Source: Chloroflexota bacterium
GTDB taxonomy: Bacteria; Chloroflexota; Anaerolineae; Anaerolineales; Villigracilaceae
Length of the DNA: 64,000 bases
Reading direction: 5' to 3'
Assembly: GCA_013112685.1 (NCBI GenBank)
Contig: JABFGC010000002.1
Coordinates: 2,180,902 to 2,244,901, forward strand
Part shown: positions 18,517 to 29,186 of the stretch, one piece after another
Layout: every line of letters begins with the position of its first letter
Position numbering within the stretch: position 1 is the stretch's first letter
The notes under the pieces: generated by a model
Database searches by the model: none
What the model saw: only the letters and a program-made list of their open reading frames with translations
What the model was told of the DNA's origin: nothing
Program-made: the position numbers and the translations under genes

Positions 18517-21500
18517 ATGAAAACAATCAAGACTATCAGGAGTATTTTCGTTCGCGCAGCACTGACCGCGATAGTATTGTTCAACGCCATCGCGCCGATC
18601 AGCGTAATGGCAGATACGAGTTCAAACCCATCACGTGTTGACAAGTTGGGCACGGAATTAACGCCAAAAGGCTTTTCCACTCCTCCCAAAACTTCATCCA
18701 ACACTAAAAATAATGATTCCGTCAATTTCCTCACAGATTCGCAACCGGTTACCTTGACCTTGAAAGCCACTCCGTCCTCACTCGAGGCGGATGCAGAGAT
18801 AGCTATTCATTGGGTAATCGAAGGATTGTCAGCCAGCAACCTCCAAGGGTTAACATTGGAAATAACCCTTCCGGAAGGGTTCCAGCCCCTGAAAGATGAA
18901 AGTGCATCTTTTGATGACAAAAAGAATGCGTTTGTCATTGCTGTGACCAGCCTGAGTGGAGACACAAAAACCGTTTTCGCATCCACTCCAACAGAAGATG
19001 TGTACTTCAGGGCTGTCCTGATCAACGAAAAACAAGAGATAATTGCGTATACCGATTTGATCGTTCCATATTACAAGAAATTTGAGCTGGGGAGTCAAGG
19101 GGGTGAAATATCCATAGAAGATGGGAATTTGCGGGTCAAATTCGGCGAGGATGTATTTAAGGATTATGCGGATGGAGTGGAAATCCAAATCGGCACACCG
19201 GCAGACATGGAGGCAATTCAATCCGCTCCAAGCGGAAAGCCGTTTGAGATCAAGTCCCATTCGAAGGGGGAAGACAAGGCGGAGTTGACACAATTCGAGG
19301 AACCTGTTGAACTCGAGATCAACCTGGAGGAATATGGTTTCACGGGTGCGCAAAGCGGCGATGTATTTTTGTACTGGTTCAACCCGCAGGCAAAGGCATG
19401 GTATGGCATGCCCTCATGGGTAAATGAGGAACGTAACGTTCTAATCGGAGTGACGGATCACTTTTCAATCTTTGACGTCGGTCCAAGCAACTGGGAAGCA
19501 TCAAAAAAACCGAGCGTGGATATCTTTCAGGTATCCACCTTCACAGGTGCAGCCACCTACTCCCTTCCCATCGAGGTGCCGCCGGGACCTGGCGGGCTTC
19601 AGCCCAGCCTTACATTGAATTACAACAGTCAAGTCGTTGACCAAATGACTGTATTATCGGAAACCGGATGGGTGGGAACAGGCTGGTCGCTGGATACAGG
19701 ATACATCGAGCGCAACACACATAATACTCAGGAGACCACGGACGATAGTTACGTCCTGCACGTGAATGGCATCAGCACCGAGGTCATCAAGAATTCCTCA
19801 GGCTATCACGCGGCAGACGAAAATTTCATGAAGATTTCCTTTTCCGCCAGCAACAACGAATGGACAATCCGGGATAAGAAGGGGAACATCTATTACTTCG
19901 AGCATCCCACCACCATGAAATACTCCATCGGCTGTGACTTGCTCAGCAGTGTTGTCAACCGCTGGTCTTTGACAAGGGTTAGGAACATTTTCGACCAGGA
20001 ATTGACCTATTCCTACACAACTGAAACTAAAACCATCAAATATATGGTTTGGAGCGACGCGTACCATCAATGCCGTCAGTATGGGACCGCGTCCACCGAC
20101 ACCGCCACCTATCCCCAAACCATTACCTATCCGGATGGGCGCACGCGCGTCCGCTTCGTGTTGGAAGGACGCCCTTATAAAGGCTCCTATTTGGAGGATG
20201 ACATTCATCATAGCTTCGAGCGAAGCCGTCTGAATCAGATTCTCATCGAGCGAGATTTGGATGGGAACGGCACATTCGAAAAGATCATGCGCAAATACGA
20301 CCTGACCTACGATGACAAAGTGTGGCCCAACCTGACCTCCGCCTACTTTGAAACCATCGTATCCATACAGGAATTCGGCGTGAATGGAACCGAGCCGCTG
20401 CCCGCAACCACTTTCACCTATGGCGACAAGATGCACCTGACCCGCGCAACGAACGGCTACGGCGGCCGGGTGGATTTCGATTATGAAATCTGGCACAGCA
20501 GCAGCAATAAGGCACGGCAATCTTATACAGGATACTGGACGGGCAACTTCAACATATCGGATCAATCTTTTGGTACTTTGCCCCCTGTCGTGCTCAAGCC
20601 GGGCGGCGCGTATTATCTAAACGCCGACATCGAAGACGGCAAGACGATGTATTTGCGCTTACAGGTCAACGGCTCCACTTTTTTGACAACCGATTCAGCA
20701 AACGACCCTTCAGGAACGCTGGTTTTGCCTCCCACAGCAGGATACAATGCAGAAATTCAATACAATGCGGTGGGGCATTACGTAAATTCGACCGACGGCC
20801 AATCTGTACGCATCTACGCCGCGACCCTGAAAGCGCTGACCACCCTTTACCGCGTGACGACAAAAACGATCCGCGATGGGAACGGGGACACCTACACTTA
20901 TACTTACACGTATACCGGCGCGGCTGTGAACGATAACACCCATTCCGACAGCGCCGCTGCCGGAACCTCCTTTACCGAAAAGTATTCCGAGTTTCGCGGG
21001 CACTCCCGAGTGACGGAAACCGCACCGGACGGCACACAGACATTGACCTGGTTTTACCAGGATGACGTGTATAAGGGCAGGGCACATACGATCCAGGGAA
21101 CATACGGCGGAAGAAAAATCACCGAGACCCTCAACGCCTTCTCGCACACTGAGCTAACAGGATTCTCTTCCAACGGCAAGACTATTCCCCGCTACTGGGT
21201 GAAACTGGACTCCACCGAAACCCGCATTTACGAAAACGATGGCGTTACCTATAGCGCGGCGAAAACCGTCAACACGTACGAAACCACATACGGCAACCTG
21301 ACCGCAGAGTTAAAACAATTTCTGGACGGCGCAGCGTGGGTGGATTACCTTCGTACCGAATACACCTACTACCCAAACGCCACAACTTACGTTGTAAGCC
21401 TGCCTGCGCGCATACAACAGGTCAGACCTTCTACAAACGAGGTGCTCGCCAGCAGTCTGTTTTTATATGACGGCAATACAGGCAGTCACGCTGCAGCGCC

Positions 21501-24500
21501 CACCCAAGGCATCCTTACCGCCCAACGCACGCTTGCAAAAGATAACGATTGGATCCAAATCTCCTTTGGGTATGATGCCTGGGGGAATCGCACCAGCGAG
21601 ACCACCTATGGCGGGTATGGGAGCGCAAACGCCAGCCCAACTGCCGGGGCGCGCACAACCACCACGGTCTATGATCCCATTTATCACGTCTACCCTGTCA
21701 GCCAGACCACCCCTCCGCCAACAGCCGGGGGCGCAGGGCTTACCACCCAGTGGGTTTATGATTATGATCTTAACGGCGTGAACGATTACATCCTTGGCGT
21801 CCCGACCAGCGAAATAGACCCGAACGGCAACCCAACTTCGGCGCAGTATGATGCGTTCGGGCGCCTCACCAAACTGATTCGCCCCGGGGATACACCCAAC
21901 AGCCCAACCATCTCAATCTCTTATCAGGATTCCTTCCCATTTACCACTACGCTCACGCAGAAAGTGGATGCCTTTACATCTTATGTGGTCCAACGAATCT
22001 ATGACGGCATGGGCAGGCAGACCAAAATCGTGAGCGGCGGTGCGGTCACAGATACCCTCTACCAAAGCCCCACAGTGACCCTGCAAAGCATGCCTTATTT
22101 CACCGGGGAAACGCCGCATTATACGACAACGACGGTAGATCCTGCCGCAAATACCACCACAACAACCTCACCGGACGGAAGTTCCGTAAGCGCCACAACC
22201 AACGGCTTATTGACGACTGTCACCGATGCGAACGGCAATTCCACCATCACCGAAAAGGATATTTGGGGGCGGGTGATTCGGGTTACACCTCCCACCGGAC
22301 CCGAGGTTTCGTACGCCTACGATGAATTGGGACGTATGCGGACGGCTTCACGCGGCGGCGCAGATACGACCATTGACTATGATTTTGCAGGGCGAAAATT
22401 CCACATGGACGACCCGGATATGGGAGCCTGGTGGTACGAGTATGACGCCTTGGGGAATCTCACAAAGCAAACGGACGCGAAGGGACAGGTGATCTGCCTG
22501 TTCTACGACAACCTCAACCGGCTCGATGGCAAGACGTATCCAACGAACGGCAGCTGCGGGGCGCCGCTTGCTTACGATGTGGATTACCACTACGACACCG
22601 GCGCAAACGGGCTGGGACGCCGCACAGGGATGAGCCCTGCTTCGGACTCAACCTCGTGGATGTACGACGCGCGCGGCAGGCTCGAGAGCGAACTGAAAAC
22701 CATCTCCAGCCAGTCTTTTTCAACATCATGGACATACAATTCCGCCGACCTGCCGGTCACCATGACCTACCCGGATAACGAGACTCTCACATACAGTTAC
22801 AACAGCCGCATGATGTTGACCACTGTCACCAGTTCGCTGGGCGGGACGACCTACGTCTCTTCCTCGAGTTACGATGCCGCCGGGAGACTTAATGCGCGCT
22901 TGTTGGGGAATGGTCTCGAGCAAATTTACTCTTACTACCCCTGGAACACCCCCGGGCAGGGCGGACGCCTGCAAAACATAAGCGCCGGCTCGATCCAGAA
23001 CCTCGGCTACGTCTACGATGCGGCGGGGAACATAACCTCCATTGTTGATTCCATCACGGGAGAGAACCAAGCCTTCGGGTACGACGCGTTGAACCGTCTT
23101 ACTTCCTCCACCGTCACCAACGGACCTGCGCCCTACTCGGAGACCTACACATACGACAGCGTGACCGGCAATCTAATCCATAATGGAACAGGAACACTGG
23201 AATACAACGATCCGAGCCATGTTCATGCAGCGACGGATTTGAGTAACCAGTCATCAGTGAGCAGTTATCAGTACGACGCTAACGGCAATATGGTCCTTCG
23301 CAATGTGAACGGGCAGGCGTTCGACCTTGATTATGACGAGGAGAACCGGCTCACGAACGTGACGCAGGGATCGCAATCGTTTGCTCCGCCCATGCGTCCG
23401 GTTTCATTCAACCCAATCGGCTCCGGCTCGTTCCTTGCCATGCCCTTCCTGCAATCCGGCGAGACCGAGACCCCCACCCCGACCGCCACGCAAGAACTAT
23501 ACACTGTCACCCTCCAGCCGGACGCTGCAAACGGCGCGGATACCTATATGCTGAACGCCGCCGCCACAACCAACTACGGCGCAGCCACCCTCATGGGAGT
23601 TGGGGAAAGGAATAGCGCCGCCAACAATATCGCACGCGGGCTGGTCAGGTTCGACCTGTCCTCCCTCCCGGCGAACGCGGTCATCACCTCCGCCACCCTG
23701 TCCTTGTGGGACCTCACAAGACCTCTCCGACAACGACCGTACCCTGCAAGTCTTCCGCCTGAAAAAGCCCTTCAATGAAAATGAAGCCACCTGGAACATG
23801 GCAGATAACAGCACCGCCCCGGGAAACCCAGGGCGCATCAGGGACGGGCGACCGGGAGGATACTTCCATCGGTTCCGTCCTGGTCTCCGCCAGCGAAGCG
23901 CTCGGCACGGAGAAACAAGTCCCGCTCGATCCCTCCAAAGTGCAGGAGTTGGTGGATGGCACACTCACCAACAATGGCTTTCTCCTCCAGATGGAGACGG
24001 AACTCAATGACCGCTTCGATTTCAAGTCGTCGGATAACGGTCCCGCCTCCCAACGCCCCAAGCTGGTGATTCAATACACGCTATCTGACCTCACCCCCAG
24101 CCCCTCTCCCACAGGAGAGGGGAGCCCGACACCCACCCCAACTGCCAGCGAGACCCCCACTGCAACCCCGGCGGGTCCCACCGGCACGCCTACCTTCACC
24201 CCAACCGTCACCGTGACCCCGACCAGCACAGTCACAGAAACGCCCACCGCCTCCCCGACTCCCACCCCGCCGCCCGCGCTCGTCTTTGTCAGCGCCTCCT
24301 TCACCTACGATGGCGATGGGAAACGGGCAAAATCGGTCTTGACCACGAACGTTGGTTCAACCACGACCTACTTCGTCGGCGCTTATTACGAAATGACCGG
24401 TTCTTCGATCACAAAATACTATTTTGCAGGAAGTCAGAGAATCGCCATGAGGAAGGATGGTGTTTTGTATTACCTCCTCTCTGACCATCTCGGCTCCACC

Positions 24501-25412
24501 AGCATCGTCACGGATGCTTCGGGGATTGTCGTGTCACAGACGAAATACAAAGCCTGGGGTGAAGTGAGGTATTCCAGCGGCGCGTCTCCCACCCAGTACA
24601 CCTACACGGGACAATACTCTGACAGTTACATTAACTTACTCTGGTACAACTCCCGGCACTATGACCCCGAACTCAGACGTTTCATTTCACCTGATACGAT
24701 AACCTTAATTCCCCTAGAAGATTCTAGGTACAGTTACTTCTTTATTGCCTTGACTGTAGATTTTCACGAGACAAAGATTCTCAAATATGCAAACAAAATA
24801 AATTACAAAAAGTTTACCGAGAATATCACACAGAGTCACTATATGAGTGATAAGTTCAATAAACAAAAGACGCCGAAGGACGACGCTCTTGAGAAAAATA
24901 CTGCCGATTTACGGAAAACCTTACAACTACACGATAGCACTACGTTATACACCCCGGCTACAGTGGCAGAAAAACTAAATGCATTGAATATATTTGGAAA
25001 AGTGATCGAAAGGAAAGAACAGAACAAAGATTCACAAATTACAAATAACTCATTTAACCAAAATAAGGATTTGCCAACTGAACTGACGCACTTGAACAAC
25101 CTGGATCGGTATTCATATGTACAGAATTGCCCCACAAGATATACAGATCCTACAGGGCATGAATGTACCGATACTCAGAAATTAGGGGTAGCAATAGCAA
25201 TAATAGCAGTTGACCTCTTTATGGGGCTACCAGCATTTGCAGTTATCGTGATGGGAGGTTTTGGAAGTCCGCCTGCCCTTGCGGCAGAATTTTTGGAGAT
25301 GGCCATAGTTCTGCCTATAAATGTTGGCGGCATACTCTGGGTTGCAAACGAATGCCCTCAAATTGATTTCAAGTTAAGAAGAAACAATCAAAATTCAACT
25401 CGCGGTCAATAG
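18517..25412 (+). CDS. Secreted RHS/YD-repeat polymorphic toxin protein, expressed copy with tip T1 (two frameshifts in this sequence)
   Basis: A ~2300-residue secreted protein. In order: signal peptide (residues 1-~32, KTIKTIRSIFVRAALTAIV...SVMA), a beta-rich N-terminal part, an SpvB/TcdB-like start of the shell (FTGAATYSLPIEVPPGPGG, then GTGWSLDTGYIER), ~1000 residues of YD repeats (YDALGNLTKQTDA, YDAAGNITSI), a DNRLRE-type beta domain and Thr/Pro linker inserted inside a YD hairpin (~23.4-24.28 kb), the RHS core end (DHLGSTSIVTDASG; RRFISPDT) and, after DPTGH, the short hydrophobic tip T1. An extra ~125 AT-rich residues separate ISPDTI from LDRYSYV. Insertions of one base at 23712 and 23831 break the frame. 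The ATG at 18517 is preferred, with GGAGG at 18499. A good promoter lies upstream. The family encapsulates and delivers C-terminal toxins. Confidence 0.85.
24101..24122. repeat. CCCCTCTCC palindrome inside the RHS linker
   Basis: CCCCTCTCC and GGAGAGGGG flank a four-base loop and encode SPSPTGEGS in frame. It matches the intergenic element at 6332-6354 and recurs in cassette T10 at 44100-44121. Confidence 0.7.
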
Positions 25413-25447
25413 TATACCTTGGCCGTCAAAAAATACAGGATGATTGT

Positions 25448-25771
25448 ATGAATCAATACACAAAGCGTTTAATCGCACTTCTTCTTGGTATTACACTGAT
25501 GGAATTGGCACTTGCCCTATGGGTAGGTATGGGCTGGTTCTTGCTTGTCGAAACTTTACGAAGGTCAGTTATAGCGATACCAAGCATCTACCTTCCACTC
25601 GTGAAATATTTACAAGGACCATCGCGGGCCGCCGAAGAATACAAATACTATTCTGACAGAAGATATAGATGGCGATATGCCATAAGAATTATAATGTTGA
25701 TCATTTGGATAACTATTACAATTATAGCATTTAATAAAGCCAATTTCTCACTTGTTGAGTTATTCACATGA
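25448..25771 (+). CDS. Three-TM membrane protein, probable immunity partner of RHS tip T1
   Basis: A 107-residue protein with three hydrophobic segments (RLIALLLGITLMELALAL, a weaker WFLLVETL...IAIPSIYL stretch, and IRIIMLIIWITITIIAF). It starts 36 bases after the T1 stop, has GGATG-type spacing upstream and runs on the same strand, the standard place for an immunity gene. No family is recognised. A hydrophobic tip paired with a membrane protein would fit a membrane-active toxin; this is inference from position only. Confidence 0.55.
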   Translation: MNQYTKRLIALLLGITLMELALALWVGMGWFLLVETLRRSVIAIPSIYLPLVKYLQGPSRAAEEYKYYSDRRYRWRYAIRIIMLIIWITITIIAFNKANFSLVELFT

Positions 25772-26792
25772 AGGAAATCCGCAATTTTCCACTCTAACCG
25801 CTTGCTTGCATTACACCATTGGCGACCACTTGGGAAGCACCAGTATCGTCACGGATGCTTCGGGAAATGTCGTCTCACAGACGAAATACAAAGCCTGGGG
25901 TGAGGTGAGGTATTCCAGCGGCGCGTCTCCTACCCAGTACACCTACACGGGACAATACTCCTACACCGCTGATTTCGGTCTCATGTTCTATAACGCCCGC
26001 TGGTATGACCCTGGTATAAACCAGTTCGTGCAACCAGATACCCTCATCCCCAACCTCTACAATCCTCTCGACTGGAATCGTTATAGTTACGTTCGGAATA
26101 ACCCCATTCGATATTCAGACCCAACCGGGCATAAAGTATGTATTGAGGAAAGCACTCCAGGTAGCTGCACTACTAACTATCTTGTTTACTACAAACAGCA
26201 GATAAAAAAGAATTATGGAATAACTTTGTCTAATAAAGGCGGCGATAAAGATTGGACAACTCGAACTGCCTTAAATGTCTACGAGGGTTTAGGAAATATT
26301 AACAAAGCTTTGAACGGCAACCTTAAATTCTTTACTCAAGGATGGACCTTTTTAATGGGAAACCAAGAAAGCGGTTATCATGGGCACACAAGCACGGATG
26401 GCACCAAACAAGTTAAGTTTTTCACATCAGGTAGCAATGCTATCGTGCAACAAAATATTTACCATGAAGTTGGGCACTTAATAGACAGCGTTCCTAGTAT
26501 GGAAGATGTTTTTTCCCAACGCTCTGGCATAAACAATTCAGACTTTCTAGACGATTATGGCAAGCTTGATATTAATGCTTTAATTGATAAATCGCCAGAT
26601 ATGTATCAACATGATATTTCAGTATTTTCGCCATATGTTAAAGACGAGGATAAGCCGTACGCGCAGGCAGAGCATTGGGCAGATATGTTTGCCAATTATG
26701 TTGCTGGAAATATTGATTTGGCAAGTGACGAGGGCAGAGCAATGAATGGATTTGTTGAAGGAGCGCTTCGTCCTTATATTGGGGTCCCGTAA
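25752..26792 (+). CDS. Orphan RHS tip cassette T2: RHS core end fused to HExxH metallopeptidase toxin
   Basis: From ~25812 this repeats the RHS core end (GDHLGSTSIVTDASGNVVSQT...GLMFYNARWYDPGINQFVQPDT...NRYSYVRNNPIRYSDPTGH) and then continues with a unique ~220-residue tip. The tip has YGITLSNKGGDKDWTTRTAL, the zinc site HEVGH at 26463-26477, and AEHWADMFANYV, whose Glu is a likely third ligand (gluzincin-like HExxH...E). The frame can start at a TTG at 25752 overlapping the previous gene, but most of the RHS shell is missing, so it is best read as a silent replacement cassette. The lipoprotein gene follows 30 bases later. A peptidase effector is inferred from the motif. Confidence 0.72.
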   Translation: MLSYSHEGNPQFSTLTACLHYTIGDHLGSTSIVTDASGNVVSQTKYKAWGEVRYSSGASPTQYTYTGQYSYTADFGLMFYNARWYDPGINQFVQPDTLIPNLYNPLDWNRYSYVRNNPIRYSDPTGHKVCIEESTPGSCTTNYLVYYKQQIKKNYGITLSNKGGDKDWTTRTALNVYEGLGNINKALNGNLKFFTQGWTFLMGNQESGYHGHTSTDGTKQVKFFTSGSNAIVQQNIYHEVGHLIDSVPSMEDVFSQRSGINNSDFLDDYGKLDINALIDKSPDMYQHDISVFSPYVKDEDKPYAQAEHWADMFANYVAGNIDLASDEGRAMNGFVEGALRPYIGVP

Positions 26793-26822
26793 TAAGCCAA
26801 TTTTATATCTGGAGATATTCCA

Positions 26823-27674
26823 ATGATACGCAATCTTCACTTGTATAGTTTGTTGATACTTGCCATAAGTCTTTCCAATTGCACGCCCGATAATCCTACA
26901 ACACCGACAAATCTGGAAAGCCCTTCACCCATACCCGTCAGCCCGACATTTACAGCAACTCCCACTGAGACGGTAACGCCAACCCTGCCTGCCACATTTA
27001 CACCTTTAGAAGTAAATGAAAGAATTAGAGCCTATTTGCAAAACACCGTAGAGTATTGCCTTGCTCCTTGTTTTTGGGGGATTACGCCAGAACAAACAAC
27101 GCTTGACGAGGCAACCAACATTTTTGTCTCTCTTGGGCTTCAACCCGAACACACCCTCACACAAAATAATCAGGAGTTCTATGATACGGATTACCACATA
27201 GAAAAAGGGTTTGAAATTAGCATCATCCTTACTGTTCAAGATGGCATCATAAAGTCGCTTGATGCAGGAATAAACGTTCCCGCCGAGGTTTCTATTCCAA
27301 GAAAATGGGCTGCCTACTCGCCAGAAACTTTAATAACTCAATATGGTGTTCCCTCAAAGGTGGATTTTTTTCTTGGGCGTGTCACCCCTACGCCGACTCA
27401 TTCGATGGTTTTGTATTTTGAAAATTCCGAATTAATAGTTGCATATATTGGTAGCGACCTCCTAAATAATAGCAATCCACAACTTGAAATATGTCCAACA
27501 ACGAACCAAGTCGGACATATCCAAATTTGGTTAGGAAAAAACCCACGACATCCCCCTAAACAAGGAGTTCCTCTGGAAAAAGCGACAAATATGACGATCG
27601 CGGAGTTTTCTGAATTAATGCTTGGAGACCCCAATAAAGCATGTTTCAACTTGAAAGATGAAGCATTTCCCTAA
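26823..27674 (+). CDS. Lipoprotein, candidate immunity partner of metallopeptidase tip T2
   Basis: A 283-residue secreted lipoprotein: hydrophobic signal and lipobox ISLSNC, then a Thr/Pro spacer, then a folded domain with CLAPCFWGITPEQTT, a LITQYGVPSKVDFF segment and LYFENSELIVAYI. The CxxPC-[FW]-x-x-I-x-P pattern, the hydrophobic-GxP motif and the late Y...E/G strand recur in the lipoproteins after tips T4 and T9, which also follow HExxH tips. That conserved pairing is the main reason to suggest immunity. It would sit outside the membrane. A nearly identical copy is at 35908-36759. Related lipoproteins may exist elsewhere without toxins. Confidence 0.6.
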   Translation: MIRNLHLYSLLILAISLSNCTPDNPTTPTNLESPSPIPVSPTFTATPTETVTPTLPATFTPLEVNERIRAYLQNTVEYCLAPCFWGITPEQTTLDEATNIFVSLGLQPEHTLTQNNQEFYDTDYHIEKGFEISIILTVQDGIIKSLDAGINVPAEVSIPRKWAAYSPETLITQYGVPSKVDFFLGRVTPTPTHSMVLYFENSELIVAYIGSDLLNNSNPQLEICPTTNQVGHIQIWLGKNPRHPPKQGVPLEKATNMTIAEFSELMLGDPNKACFNLKDEAFP

Positions 27675-27714
27675 CAAAAAGACGAACCGAAACCTTTGGT
27701 TCAGTCCGTCTTCT

Positions 27715-27990
27715 AACTCGTCCCCAATTGAGGGGAAAGCGGGGGATAGAATCAGTATACACCCCTACCCGGGGCGCAGATGGCGCGGAACTTTCGCGCC
27801 CGTCCTGTGAAGCTGAGGTCGACGTTATTCCCCTGAGGATCATGCCTCGCAGATAAGACTGTCGCCTCAGCGCCATGAGAGGTCTCGAATAAGCAGGTTG
27901 CCGCCCAAGGCGGCGCAACACGAACCAGGTTGAGAGGCTCATGGCTGCCTGAGGTCGCCTCACTTCACCTTGTATCCTATGGAGGTGCTT
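27715..27990 (+). ncRNA. Candidate bridge RNA region of the IS110 element
   Basis: The 5' non-coding part folds readily: GGCGCG/CGCGCC near 27790, TTGCCGCC/GGCGGCGCAA near 27900, and CTGAGG/CCTCAG around a 26-base loop at ~27833-27870. That loop contains AGATAAGAC (27851-27859), the exact reverse complement of GTCTTATCT at the right junction (29187-29195). IS110-group elements are known to encode a bridge RNA here whose loops pair with target and donor. The assignment rests on position, structure and this 9-base match. Confidence 0.45.
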
Positions 27991-27991
27991 C

Positions 27992-29173
27992 ATGTATTAC
28001 TGTGGGATCGACATCGCCAAACACAAACATGCCGTAGCGTTACTCGATGAACATGGACACGCGCACAAGGCGGTCTTCATGACGGAAAACACGCAGCGGG
28101 GCATGGATATTCTGCTGGCAGAATTGAAACCATTGGAGGATGTGCGAATCGGTCTCGAAGCCACAGGTCACTACTGGCTCAACTTGTACGATGTGCTGAC
28201 CCGCAATGGCTATCCCGTCTCGGTCATTAACCCCATGCAGATTTCCGCCTACCGCAAGAGTGGGCTGCGCAAGGTGAAGAATGACCGCACCGACGCCGTC
28301 TGGATCGCAGACTTCCTGCGCATCACCAACCTGCCTGTTTCCAACCGTGACCTGCCTGTCTTGATGCAGTTGCGTGAACTGACGCGTTTCCGCTTCTGGC
28401 TTTCCGAACAGATTGGTGACTGCAAGCGCAAACTGCTCACCATTTTGGACCGCGTGTTTCCCGAATACGAGACCTTGTTTTCCAACGTATTCCTCACTTC
28501 CTCGCGCGCGTTGCTTCAAGAAGTGGTCTCGGCACAGGAATTTGCAGACTTCGATCTTGATGAACTGGCCGAACTGCTTGCCACATCCAGCCGCAGGCGC
28601 TTTGGACTGGAAAAAGCAAAACAAATTCGGCAACAGGCGCAGCATTCGATTGGCGTGAACTTTCTGACCGATGCCGCTCATGTGGAAATGCGCTGTCTGC
28701 TGGCTCAGGTCGATCTACTGGAAGAACAACAACTCGAAGTGGAAAAAGCCGTGGAGGGGTTGATGCAGCAAATTCCGCAGCACATCACTTCCATCCCTGG
28801 TGTGGGAGCCATCACCGGCGCGGCGATTCTGGCAGAGATTGGCGATATTCACCGCTTCGAAAGCCCTGAGAAATTGGTAGCCTACGCCGGGATCGATGCG
28901 ACTGTCCATCAATCCGGGCAATTTGAGGCAAAGCAAATGCACATGAGCAAACGCGGCTCACCCTATTTGCGCCTGGGTCTGTGGCAGGCAGCTTCCATGT
29001 CCATCATTCACAACGAGGAACTGAAGCTCTATTACCAGAAAAAACGCAGCGAAGGCAAACCCCACCGCGTGGCCATCGGCGCTCTCTGCCGAAAACTGCT
29101 CATCCGCATTTATGTCATCCTCAAGGAGAACCGTCCCTACCAAACCACAAAACTCGTCCCCCAACACCCTTGA
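27992..29173 (+). CDS. IS110-family transposase (DEDD recombinase)
   Basis: A 393-residue IS110 recombinase. The N-terminal RuvC-like DEDD domain shows YYCGIDIAKHKHAVAL (first Asp), IGLEATGHYW (Glu) and KVKNDRTDAVWIADFL (Asp/Asp). The C-terminal Transposase_20 domain has ITSIPGVGAITGAAILAEIGD and MSKRGSPYLRLGLWQA, containing the catalytic serine. Length and motifs are complete, so it may be active. GGAGGT precedes the ATG. Confidence 0.92.
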   Translation: MYYCGIDIAKHKHAVALLDEHGHAHKAVFMTENTQRGMDILLAELKPLEDVRIGLEATGHYWLNLYDVLTRNGYPVSVINPMQISAYRKSGLRKVKNDRTDAVWIADFLRITNLPVSNRDLPVLMQLRELTRFRFWLSEQIGDCKRKLLTILDRVFPEYETLFSNVFLTSSRALLQEVVSAQEFADFDLDELAELLATSSRRRFGLEKAKQIRQQAQHSIGVNFLTDAAHVEMRCLLAQVDLLEEQQLEVEKAVEGLMQQIPQHITSIPGVGAITGAAILAEIGDIHRFESPEKLVAYAGIDATVHQSGQFEAKQMHMSKRGSPYLRLGLWQAASMSIIHNEELKLYYQKKRSEGKPHRVAIGALCRKLLIRIYVILKENRPYQTTKLVPQHP

Positions 29174-29186
29174 CTCCTAATAGCAG

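Larger units (their letters stand above)
27715..29186 (+). mobile_element. IS110-family insertion element in the RHS array
   Basis: The transposase at 27992-29173 is preceded by ~275 bases of structured non-coding DNA and followed by only ~14 bases before RHS sequence resumes at TCTTATCTTAACC (shared with tips T4 and T5). A long 5' and a short 3' flank is the layout of IS110-group elements. No inverted repeats are visible, as expected. The left boundary is approximate: the left flank is not RHS but the end of the T2 lipoprotein region, so part of cassette T3 was lost. Confidence 0.7.

Noticed and set aside
1311..23833. Programmed ribosomal frameshifting
   Set aside because: The shifts occur in many unrelated genes without slippery heptamers plus structure, and both insertion and deletion types appear.
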